Origin: Labilibaculum manganireducens
Lineage (GTDB): Bacteria; Bacteroidota; Bacteroidia; Bacteroidales; Marinifilaceae
Assembly: GCF_002843385.1 (NCBI RefSeq)
Contig: NZ_MVDE01000032.1
Location: 1 to 59,320, forward strand
Direction of reading: 5' to 3'
DNA length: 59,320 nt
Part shown: positions 7,134 through 14,812 of the stretch, piece by piece
How the letters are laid out: each line of letters starts with the position of its first letter
How positions within the stretch are numbered: position 1 is the stretch's first letter
Program-made: the position numbers and the translations under genes
The notes under the pieces: model-generated
Told to the model about the DNA's origin: nothing
The model's input: only the letters and a program-made list of their open reading frames with translations
Database searches by the model: none

Positions 7134-7256
7134 AAAGTTATAAAAGATTTGGAATTAAACTTTGAGAAGACATATTATTACCCCCCAAAAGAATGGGCAG
7201 AGAAAAACTTGAACATCGTACAATGGACAGAGATGCCACCTGGAGAACATTTGTAA
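7134..7256 (+). pseudogene. 3' fragment of an epoxide-hydrolase-like gene
   Basis: After the stop at 7131-7133 the frame encodes YYYPPKEWAEKNLNIVQW and then TEMPPGEHL before TAA at 7254-7256. This matches the C-terminal PP-x-WAE...NIVxWTEMPxGGHF block of alpha/beta epoxide hydrolases, which carries the catalytic His. The rest of the roughly 380-residue enzyme is absent, and the usual GGHF has become GEHL. It is a decayed gene remnant. Confidence 0.65.
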
Positions 7257-7296
7257 ATTTTACAGGAAATTTAGAATTTAATCATCGTTTAAATTC

Positions 7297-8046
7297 TTAA
7301 AATGTAATTGAACAACTAAGACCAAGTTGCTTTGTATTGTAAAATGGTATCATCAGAGCAGTTTGTTTTCTGTTCTTTTTTCTGGTAAGTATTCTTTCAT
7401 AAATCAGATAGGATATTTTTGTACTTAGTATTCCAATTCCTGCTCCTGCCGCAATATCAGTCACCCAATGCTTGTTATTCACAACTCTAAATATCCCAAC
7501 TGAAGCGGCCATAGAATATCCTGCAATTCCATACCAAACTGAAACATCTTTATATTCCTGCCAAAGGAGTTCTGCATTCACAAAAGCCATAGCCGTATGT
7601 CCCGACGGAAAAGATGTAAATCCGGAATGATCGGGCCTCTCCTCTTTTGCCGTATATTTTAAAGTATTAACTACCGCTCCCATAATAAATAAAGAAGTTC
7701 CTTGTAGTAACAACTGATTTGAAAAGCTGTGTTTTCCTTTTACTCCCAGTAAGTTATTTGCATAAACCACACCTGCCGGAGCATACTGCATAAAATCATC
7801 AATCGTAAAACGCCTGTCAATATTCTCGGCCACTTCCTCCTGAATCTCCTCATTAAAAATCTCAAAACCATTACTCTCAAAACCAATTACACCAACAAAT
7901 ACTAAAGAAACCGGAATAATTGTTTTTTTGATGTTCAAGCCGTACTCATATTTATCATTGGACTTTGCATTCAAAGAATCTATTACCGAATAGTTGGCTA
8001 GAACCTGAAGAGGAAGAAGAAAAATAATAAGGAAATAGAATCGCAT
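7297..8046 (-). CDS. PAP2-family phosphatase with signal peptide
   Basis: 249 residues. An N-terminal signal peptide (FYFLIIFLLPLQVLA) is followed by a membrane-associated PAP2 domain with all three phosphatase motifs: KYTAKEERPD, the PSGHT histidine motif, and GIFRVVNNKHWVTD, in which the third-motif SR is replaced by FR. Members dephosphorylate lipid phosphates such as undecaprenyl diphosphate or lipid A on the periplasmic side. It points away from the second PAP2 gene at 8435, leaving a 388-bp divergent gap. Together with the GT39/GT2 genes it suggests envelope lipid-phosphate handling; the exact substrate is open. Confidence 0.85.
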   Translation of the reverse strand: MRFYFLIIFLLPLQVLANYSVIDSLNAKSNDKYEYGLNIKKTIIPVSLVFVGVIGFESNGFEIFNEEIQEEVAENIDRRFTIDDFMQYAPAGVVYANNLLGVKGKHSFSNQLLLQGTSLFIMGAVVNTLKYTAKEERPDHSGFTSFPSGHTAMAFVNAELLWQEYKDVSVWYGIAGYSMAASVGIFRVVNNKHWVTDIAAGAGIGILSTKISYLIYERILTRKKNRKQTALMIPFYNTKQLGLSCSITF

Positions 8047-8434
8047 AATTCTTTTATAATTTAGGTTAATGAATCCTTCTACTCCAACTCAACTATTTTA
8101 AGAGTGCAGATTCCAATTGCTCAATTTAGGAACTAAATGTAATCCGAAAGCCTAAAGAAAATTTGAAGCTTATCTTATTTCTACAGAAGTATTTTTATCC
8201 AAGCATCTGGAAATTACTTGTTTATTTGGAACCAAACAAAATGACAGAAAATAAATTAGATAGAAAAAAGTATTTTCAAGTTAGGTTATTTAACAAATAA
8301 AAGCAATAACTTGTATGTAAACAGATTCATTTTAAGATATGTTCGCTTAATACAGAAGAAAAGCCTGGACGAATTTACTACTTCAATAACGCTAACAAAC
8401 AACTTATATCATAAGTAGAAAAACACTTTGTCTT
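8047..8434. other. Divergent intergenic region between two PAP2 genes
   Basis: 388 bp, AT-rich, expected to carry promoters for both directions. I see no coding frame, repeat or clear hairpin. No exact TAnnTTTG box at a convincing distance from either start was found by eye. Confidence 0.5.
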
Positions 8435-9166
8435 ATGAGAATTATTTCAAAACAGATAATTTACAGCTCACTCATTTTCTGCCTCTTACTTGTATACGGA
8501 GGCTATATTCTGTCTGCTTTTTCCGAAATTGAATTCTCCTTATTCATTAATGCACTTTATACTCCTTTTCTCGATCAGTTTTTTTTCTGGATAACCCTGC
8601 TTGGAGATGGCAGCTTACTCCTGGTTCTTGCCTTTGTTTTCCTCTTCAAAAAATACTATTACGCAATACTTAGTGTACTGCTGTTGATATCCTCGGGTCT
8701 GATTTCCTATCTGTTAAAAAAAATGATATTTGTAAATTCAATGCGTCCGTTGCATTATTTATCAGTCGCCAACATTCACATTCCCAACGGAATTCATTTT
8801 TACTATAAAAATTCATTCCCTTCGGGACACGCAATGACCGCATTTGTTGCCGCAAGCCTGCTCATATGGATTTATCGGAAATCCCTCCTTAGTTACCTGT
8901 CCTTAACCATAGCAAGCCTGGTTTGTATCTCCCGGGTTTATCTTTTGCAGCATTTTTTTATCGATGTGTATTTTGGAGCTATTCTGGGTGTTCTTGAATC
9001 GGCTCTTTTCATTTGGATAGTAGAAACCAAATTAAACCGGCTTCAAAACAGCAAATTAAATTCATCCTTATATTCATTTCTTATCACAAAAATTAAAATT
9101 CCATTGCCATCCATAAATCCTAAAAGTAATGAGAAGCTTCCTTCTAAGTATGCACCCAAAAATTAA
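8435..9166 (+). CDS. Integral-membrane PAP2 phosphatase
   Basis: 243 residues with about five or six hydrophobic helices. Phosphatase motifs: KKMIFVNSMRP (first), FPSGHAM (second), and ISRVYLLQHFFIDVYFG (third). The layout is that of membrane lipid-phosphate phosphatases (undecaprenyl diphosphate phosphatase or lipid A phosphatase type), with the active site facing the periplasm. A basic tail after the last helix overlaps the start region of the GT39 gene, indicating translational coupling in an operon of PAP2, GT39 and GT2. A recycling role for the polyprenyl phosphate left by sugar transfer is a reasonable inference. Confidence 0.88.
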   Translation: MRIISKQIIYSSLIFCLLLVYGGYILSAFSEIEFSLFINALYTPFLDQFFFWITLLGDGSLLLVLAFVFLFKKYYYAILSVLLLISSGLISYLLKKMIFVNSMRPLHYLSVANIHIPNGIHFYYKNSFPSGHAMTAFVAASLLIWIYRKSLLSYLSLTIASLVCISRVYLLQHFFIDVYFGAILGVLESALFIWIVETKLNRLQNSKLNSSLYSFLITKIKIPLPSINPKSNEKLPSKYAPKN

Positions 9167-10712
9167 AATCCCTGTACTTATTCTGCTTTTGTATGTTATT
9201 GTTGCAACAGCTGGAATTAGTGGCTCAATTTATATTTTAGACGAGGCAAAAAATGCTGAGTGCGCCCGCGAAATGCTTGAAAGCGGAAATTATATTGTTC
9301 CCGGATTCAATTATGAATTGCGCACCGACAAACCACCATTGCACTACTTTTTTATGCTTTTGTCGTACAAAATCTTTGGTGTTTCATCCTGGTCAGCCCG
9401 GTTTTTTTCAATCGTTTTTGGAGCCTTAAGCTTACTAATTACATACTTTTTTGTGAAAAAATGGCTGGGCATTAAATCAGCCTATTTCAGTTCATTGGTT
9501 CTGATATCTTCCCTTCATTTTGGGGTTTTCTTTCACATGGCAGTACCCGATCCATACCTCCTGTTTTTCTTTACCGCTTCTTTATTCCTGTTTTTTGAAT
9601 CTCTTCAGGAAAAAAACAGATTCGCTGCAATGGGCATGTATATTTGCCTGGCAATGGGCGTTTTATCGAAAGGTCCTATTGCAGTTTTGCTGCCCGGATT
9701 CATTATGCTCGTCTATTTACTGTTTAGCCAAAAATTACAATTTTCAACCATTTGGAGATTAAAACCCATATCCGGACTTCTCATTTTTGCAGCAATAGCT
9801 TTACCCTGGTACATTTTAGTCCATCTGGAAACCCATGGCGCATGGACGCATGGATTTTTCTTTGAACACAATCTGGAACGCTTTGCCAGTACCAAAGAAG
9901 GTCATGGAGGAAGCTTTTTAATGGCATCTGGTTTTGTACTGATGGGTTTGTTTCCTTTTTCAATATTTCTGGTTCGTGCCCTATCGCATGCTTATCGAAA
10001 TAAAAAGAAGGATGTATTGCTGTTAGCTCTTGTTGCCGGACTTACAATCACCCTGTTTTTTAGTCTGTCGTCAACTCGATTGCCAAATTATACTGCACCG
10101 GCCTACCCGTTTTTTGCGATTCTTATTGGTACTTTGCTCGCCAAACAAAAACAGCTTGCATACAGATGGGAGCTCATTGTTCTGTTTATTGTTACCATTC
10201 TGATTATTACAGCAGGTTATTTCGCGCTGAATATTGAGAAACAATACACTCATTTAAAACCACAGCTATTACTGCTTTTGCCCGGACTCGTTGGAGCCGG
10301 ATTTGCTTTGAAACTCCATAAAAAGAGAGCGTTAAATTTCACGATTCATTTAATCAGCTATTCTTTTATTCTTCTCTCCTTTTTCCTTTCGGAGATTGTT
10401 TTTTTTCAAATTGCCAAACAAAACCCGGTCACCCTGTCGCTGCCATGCATCAATAAAGATGAACCCATTGCCTGCTATAAAAAGTTCAATCCCTCCTACC
10501 CTTTTTATCTAAAGCAAAAAGTTATAAAGCTGGAAAGTATTGAAAGTATAAAAGATTTCCTGCAGAATCATCCTAAAGCTTGTGTTATCAGTACAAGCAA
10601 AAGCCTTCGGGATGTAAACTACTCTGATTTTGCCGTAAAAATATTTGAACAAAAAGATGTTTTCGAGAACAGAACCACCGTACTCTTAAAGAATAAATTC
10701 ACTAAGAACTAA
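9150..10712 (+). CDS. GT39/ArnT-like membrane glycosyltransferase
   Basis: About 520 residues with many hydrophobic helices. The first periplasmic loop has the family's acidic pair in LDEAKNAECAREMLESG followed by RTDKPPLHYF, as in ArnT and other polyprenyl-phosphate-sugar-dependent transferases. The second half has further helices and a short soluble C-terminal domain. The enzyme takes a sugar from a polyprenyl-phosphate carrier and puts it on a lipid or protein at the outer face of the inner membrane. An upstream ATG at 9129 exists; the ATG at 9150 is chosen because it gives a normal short N-terminus before helix 1. It overlaps the PAP2 gene and is followed 4 bp later by the GT2 gene. Confidence 0.88.
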   Translation: MHPKIKIPVLILLLYVIVATAGISGSIYILDEAKNAECAREMLESGNYIVPGFNYELRTDKPPLHYFFMLLSYKIFGVSSWSARFFSIVFGALSLLITYFFVKKWLGIKSAYFSSLVLISSLHFGVFFHMAVPDPYLLFFFTASLFLFFESLQEKNRFAAMGMYICLAMGVLSKGPIAVLLPGFIMLVYLLFSQKLQFSTIWRLKPISGLLIFAAIALPWYILVHLETHGAWTHGFFFEHNLERFASTKEGHGGSFLMASGFVLMGLFPFSIFLVRALSHAYRNKKKDVLLLALVAGLTITLFFSLSSTRLPNYTAPAYPFFAILIGTLLAKQKQLAYRWELIVLFIVTILIITAGYFALNIEKQYTHLKPQLLLLLPGLVGAGFALKLHKKRALNFTIHLISYSFILLSFFLSEIVFFQIAKQNPVTLSLPCINKDEPIACYKKFNPSYPFYLKQKVIKLESIESIKDFLQNHPKACVISTSKSLRDVNYSDFAVKIFEQKDVFENRTTVLLKNKFTKN

Positions 10713-10716
10713 AAGC

Positions 10717-11670
10717 ATGAAAAAACTCAGTCTTGTTATCTGTGTTTACAATGAGGAACTAAATATTGCTCCTTTAAGCGAGAAAATTATTCAATCACTA
10801 ACCGATTACGAATATGAAGTTATTTTCGTAGATGACGGCTCAACAGATGCAACCCGAAACAACATTCTGAATATTAATGATGAACGCTTTGTAATGGTTC
10901 AACTTCGAAAAAATTACGGACAAAGCTCAGCTTTGGCTGCCGGAATTTCGGTGGCCACAGGAGAATACATTGCCACCCTTGACGGGGATTTGCAAAACGA
11001 TCCGGCAGATATTCCCATGATGCTGCAATTGGCCGAAGACGGAGATTGGGATTTGGTAGCAGGAATTCGAAGCAATAGAAAAGATGGCTTGCTTTTGCGG
11101 TTAATTCCCAGCAAAATTGCCAATTACCTAATTCGTTTACTCACTAAAGTGGATATAAAGGACTATGGCTGTACGCTTAAAGTTTACAAAAATGAAATTG
11201 CCAAAGAACTTGGACTTTATGGAGAACTTCACCGGTTTATTCCTATTCTTGCCAGCTCGAACGGAGCAAGCATAACGCAAATACCGGTGAAACATCATGC
11301 CCGGCAATTTGGAAAAACGAAGTACAATTTATCAAGAACCTTTAAAGTTGCAAGCGATCTTATTTTAATGGTTTTTCTTACCCGGTACATGCAAAAACCG
11401 ATGCATATTTTCGGCGGTTTGGGCATTCTGATATTTACAATCGGAGCCATTCTAAATGTTTATTTGTTGGGTCTTAAAATAATGGGAGAAGACATTTGGG
11501 GGAAACCCATCCTTATTTTAGCCTTGCTTATGGTGCTTGGTGGAATTCAACTGATTACCATTGGTATCATATCCGAAATACAAATGCGGACTTACTACGA
11601 ATCGCAGCAAAAAAGTCCCTTTAAAATTAAAAGAATCGTTTCGGGCAAAGCAAATTCTCCTGCCAAATAG
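10717..11670 (+). CDS. GT2 polyprenyl-phosphate glycosyltransferase (DPM1/ArnC-like)
   Basis: 317 residues. The soluble GT2 domain starts LSLVICVYNEELNIAPL, continues with VDDGSTD, the RKNYGQSSALAAG loop, and DGDLQNDP (DxD-like metal site), and ends with HHARQFGKTKYNLSR. Two membrane helices follow (about 228-290), as in GtrB/ArnC-type enzymes. It charges polyprenyl phosphate with a sugar from a nucleotide donor on the cytoplasmic side, giving the donor used by the GT39 enzyme just upstream. The gene pair with the PAP2 gene forms a compact operon for envelope glycolipid modification; the sugar is unknown. Confidence 0.9.
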   Translation: MKKLSLVICVYNEELNIAPLSEKIIQSLTDYEYEVIFVDDGSTDATRNNILNINDERFVMVQLRKNYGQSSALAAGISVATGEYIATLDGDLQNDPADIPMMLQLAEDGDWDLVAGIRSNRKDGLLLRLIPSKIANYLIRLLTKVDIKDYGCTLKVYKNEIAKELGLYGELHRFIPILASSNGASITQIPVKHHARQFGKTKYNLSRTFKVASDLILMVFLTRYMQKPMHIFGGLGILIFTIGAILNVYLLGLKIMGEDIWGKPILILALLMVLGGIQLITIGIISEIQMRTYYESQQKSPFKIKRIVSGKANSPAK

Positions 11671-12022
11671 AAAAATCAAAAAAATGGTCAAACACAGTTC
11701 CATGAATATATCCCACAGTTATATGAACATTCTCCTAAAATGCCTGCAAACACTATCCCCCAGGCATGTACCACCCTCCAATTGGCAAGTTTTCCTCTCC
11801 AATTAGCATTGATGACCCTCCCTTAAGTAAATTTGATGTGAATAATTGGACTGAAAATGACCAATTGATTCCGAATTCCTGGATTAACCATAGAGTTCGG
11901 GATCAGAATGACAATAAGATTGACCTTATTGGAACCCTCTTTTTTAGTGAAAACTTTTAGTTCCCTGTTGGCTCTTACCATTTTTATATTTTCTAATTTT
12001 ACATTTTCCTAAAAATATATCT
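11671..12022. other. Intergenic region without a supported gene
   Basis: 352 bp between the GT2 gene and the lipoprotein gene. Short frames here lack ribosome binding sites and family resemblance. I see no repeats or strong hairpin. Confidence 0.5.
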
Positions 12023-12493
12023 ATGTTGAAATTGAATGCCTTTATCCTTCTTGCAGGTTTTATCAGTTTGGTTTCCTGTCAGCAAAATAATGTTGAAATG
12101 TATGCCCTGCGGTTAAAACCGGGGATGGATCTGAAACAAGAAATGGCGCAATTTGTTGAAACCAATCAGCTGCAATCGGCATCGGTTTCTACCTGTGTGG
12201 GGAGTTTGAGAGAACTGATTATCCGGCCGGCAAATCAGAAAGAGCTTTTGCATTTGAAGGGGCATTACGAAATTGTTTCTTTGACCGGAACATTTGCAGA
12301 CCATGGTAAAAACAATCATATTCATATCTCGGTATCGGATAGCACAGGCAATACGATTGGTGGTCATCTGGTAGATGGCAATATCATTTACACAACTGCA
12401 GAAATTGTTCTTCTCAATAATAAAGACCTGAATTTTACGCGTGTTGTTGATCCTGAAACAACATTTTACGAATTGGAAGTTGTGGGGAACTAA
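12023..12493 (+). CDS. Exported lipoprotein with PPC/DUF296 domain
   Basis: 156 residues. The first about 20 residues are a lipoprotein signal peptide ending LVSCQQ, so Cys 19 would be lipidated. The rest is a PPC (DUF296) domain: the strand MYALRLKPGMDLKQEM, the VGSLRE segment, the histidine pair HIHISVSD and GGHLVDG, which in this family forms the trimer-interface metal site. Most members are cytoplasmic and annotated as DNA-binding, so an exported copy is unusual and probably binds something else. It stands alone with no operon partner on this strand. Confidence 0.8.
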   Translation: MLKLNAFILLAGFISLVSCQQNNVEMYALRLKPGMDLKQEMAQFVETNQLQSASVSTCVGSLRELIIRPANQKELLHLKGHYEIVSLTGTFADHGKNNHIHISVSDSTGNTIGGHLVDGNIIYTTAEIVLLNNKDLNFTRVVDPETTFYELEVVGN

Positions 12494-12771
12494 TTCAATT
12501 AACATCAAAACTCATCTTATAAAAAATAGTGCTTATAGAATGAAGTCATACCCTGACAAGAACGATTTGTATACAGTCAGAGCATAACAAGCAGCTATTT
12601 TAAGCAGGCTGTTGATATTAAATTGGTATCAATTGTAAAACTCATACCAGCTTTTTCATTTTCTGTTTATCACCATGTGATGGCATGGATTTCCCAACAA
12701 ATTTTTCAGCATACCGATCTTATTGGTATCTTCAAGTCTGATAACAAAAAAAGTTTTTAAAAATATTTACA

Positions 12772-13233
12772 ATGAAAGGAATTCAGGATTACTACCCGGA
12801 TCATTTTGCACAATGTTACGGTTGCGGCAGGTTAAATGAACACGGACATCAGATTAAAACTTTTTGGGAGGGTGAAGGAACGCTTACCCGCTTTGTGCCC
12901 AAAGAATATCACACGGCTATTCCTGGTTTTGTATACGGCGGACTACTGGCCTCGCTGATAGATTGCCACGGAACCGGATCGGCGGCATTGGCTCTGGCCA
13001 AAGCACAGGGCATTGAGCTTTCCGAAACCAACGCACCAAGATGTGTTACGGCCTCGTTGCAGGTAAAATATTTAAAGCCAACACCCATTGGCGGCGAAAT
13101 AGTAATTAAAGGAAAAATTAAGGAAGTTGGAGCGCGAAAGGTGATTGTGGAAGCAGAACTGTTTGCAAACGGAGTGCTTTGCGTTGTTGGCGAGGTAATT
13201 TCGGTTCTGGTTCCCGATAATTTTGGCCTGTAA
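12772..13233 (+). CDS. Hotdog-fold thioesterase (PaaI/4HBT type)
   Basis: 153 residues. The opening CYGCGRLNEHG is the typical beginning of a PaaI-like subfamily, followed by the hotdog helix segment GFVYGGLLASLIDCHGTGSA with the catalytic-region GG and Asp, and strands VTASLQVKYLKPTPIGGEI. Enzymes of this fold hydrolyse acyl-CoA thioesters in the cytoplasm; the acyl group is unknown. It is monocistronic, facing a convergent terminator shared with the efflux operon. Confidence 0.85.
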   Translation: MKGIQDYYPDHFAQCYGCGRLNEHGHQIKTFWEGEGTLTRFVPKEYHTAIPGFVYGGLLASLIDCHGTGSAALALAKAQGIELSETNAPRCVTASLQVKYLKPTPIGGEIVIKGKIKEVGARKVIVEAELFANGVLCVVGEVISVLVPDNFGL

Positions 13234-13289
13234 AAAATGAGGATGAACAAAAAGTTGAATCGTATACTATTCAACGACTTTTGCCCTTA

Positions 13290-13345
13290 AATTCACTAAA
13301 GGGAAGTTGTTGAAATTCAGGCTCCCTTTAGGGTCAGGGGTAAAA
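13290..13345. repeat. Short dispersed intergenic repeat of the CCCTAAA...TTTAGGG type
   Basis: CCCTTAAATTCACTAAAGGG and, later, GGCTCCCTTTAGGGTCAGGG form an imperfect palindromic element downstream of the thioesterase gene. A clearer relative is at 37225-37312. Such elements are common between genes in Bacteroidota. Confidence 0.4.
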
Positions 13346-13394
13346 ATGAATTTCATTTTAGTACGAAACAATTCCTTTTCGAACTGTAAATACA

Positions 13395-13427
13395 AAGGCC
13401 ATCAGGATTTTTCCCCCTGATGGCCTT
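13395..13427. terminator. Convergent intrinsic terminator
   Basis: AAGGCCATCAGG (13395-13406) pairs perfectly with CCTGATGGCCTT (13416-13427), followed by a T-rich stretch on the plus strand and an A/T-rich one on the other. It sits between the thioesterase gene and the convergent efflux operon and can serve both. Confidence 0.8.
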
Positions 13428-13447
13428 GTATTTTTCACTTATTACTT

Positions 13448-14737
13448 CTAGTCGGTTAATATTCCACCGGTAATCCGCACCAAAGCTGTTCTCGATTGAA
13501 TGAGATTAAAAATGGCATTTACGCGTGCCAGGGCAACATTCTGATAGGTGATCTGAACATCCCGGTAATTGAATGAATTGATACTCCCCGATTCAAATTT
13601 TTCCTTTGAAATAGTGAGATTAAGCTCTGCCGCGGCCAAATTCTCTTCGGCAAGCTGATACAATTCTTTCCGCACCTCGTACAACTCAAATTGCTGAGCC
13701 AGTAAATTAGTCAAAGTAAGTTTTACATCTTCCGTTTCTATTTTTCCAATTTCTTCCTGAATTTTGGCTATCTGCATGGCTCTTCGGTTCGAATTCCCGT
13801 TAAAAATCATGAAATTCAAGCTTACATTGGCATAAAAGTTATGCGAATCGGTTGTTGAAGCAGGCAGACCATCCAATTTCAATCGGGTTGAATTCTCCTG
13901 TACTCCGGCCCCCAATGAAACTCGGGGATAAAAATTACTTCGTGCCATATCCACATCCCGTTTCAGCAGCATTTCCTGTATGTACCTGTTTTTAAGAGTA
14001 TTGTTTCCCGAAAACATTTTATCCAGCAAGGCTGCCATCTGAAAGTCATCGCTTACGGGTAAAAACTCATCTGCGAAAACATAGGTTTTGCTCTCTTTAA
14101 CCCCCAGTAAAAAATTTAAATCGCGAACAGCATTGTTGAAATTCACCTCCTGAATCAGGAAGGAGGAACGATCCTGCAGCCAGGCATTCTGAGCCTGCAA
14201 AACATCGTAGGTAACCGAACTTCCCAGCTCTTTGCCAATTTTCACCTTCTCGTATCGATCGGAAGACAACTGCATGATTCTTTGGTTCACCTCCATCCGC
14301 TCTTTCTCCAGCAGTACCTTGTAGTAGGCAAGAATGATCAGTTCAATTTTGTTTTCGACGGCAATTATGGTGTTGCCTTTTGATAACTGAGCCAGATCAT
14401 CAAATTTATCTTTTCGAATCTGCACCGCAAAACCATCAAAAAGAGTCCAGCTTACATCCAATGAGGGAATTAAACTGTTTCTCATGAAATCCTTTTCTTC
14501 GTTATAATCTTTTGTATTTCGATACCCAAGATTAAATTCAAGACTGGGATAAGCTCCGGCATTTCCCCAGGTATTATTCAATTCAGATACCTTTTCAGAT
14601 TTTCGATAGATCTTTAACTGATAATTGTTCTCCAATCCCACCTCGATGGCTTTGGACAAACTTAGTTCTTCCTGTGCCTGCACAATAAACTGACTGCTCA
14701 GAATGAAGACTATGAATAATGATACTTTTCTGATCAT
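13448..14737 (-). CDS. TolC-family outer-membrane efflux protein
   Basis: 429 residues with a cleavable signal peptide (KVSLFIVFILSSQFIVQAQ). The body shows the repeated long-helix pattern of outer-membrane efflux proteins, with LSLSKAIEVGLENNYQLKIYRKS at the start of the first repeat and YYKVLLEKERMEVNQRIMQL in a coiled region. It forms the trimeric channel that links an inner-membrane pump to the outside. It is the last gene of the operon adaptor-pump-channel on the minus strand, 75 bp behind the RND gene. Confidence 0.9.
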   Translation of the reverse strand: MIRKVSLFIVFILSSQFIVQAQEELSLSKAIEVGLENNYQLKIYRKSEKVSELNNTWGNAGAYPSLEFNLGYRNTKDYNEEKDFMRNSLIPSLDVSWTLFDGFAVQIRKDKFDDLAQLSKGNTIIAVENKIELIILAYYKVLLEKERMEVNQRIMQLSSDRYEKVKIGKELGSSVTYDVLQAQNAWLQDRSSFLIQEVNFNNAVRDLNFLLGVKESKTYVFADEFLPVSDDFQMAALLDKMFSGNNTLKNRYIQEMLLKRDVDMARSNFYPRVSLGAGVQENSTRLKLDGLPASTTDSHNFYANVSLNFMIFNGNSNRRAMQIAKIQEEIGKIETEDVKLTLTNLLAQQFELYEVRKELYQLAEENLAAAELNLTISKEKFESGSINSFNYRDVQITYQNVALARVNAIFNLIQSRTALVRITGGILTD

Positions 14738-14812
14738 TTGTTTTGTTCTTTATTTGATCCCCGGTCCCCGGATCATAATCCGGGGTAATTTATACAGGGC
14801 GATTCATATTTT

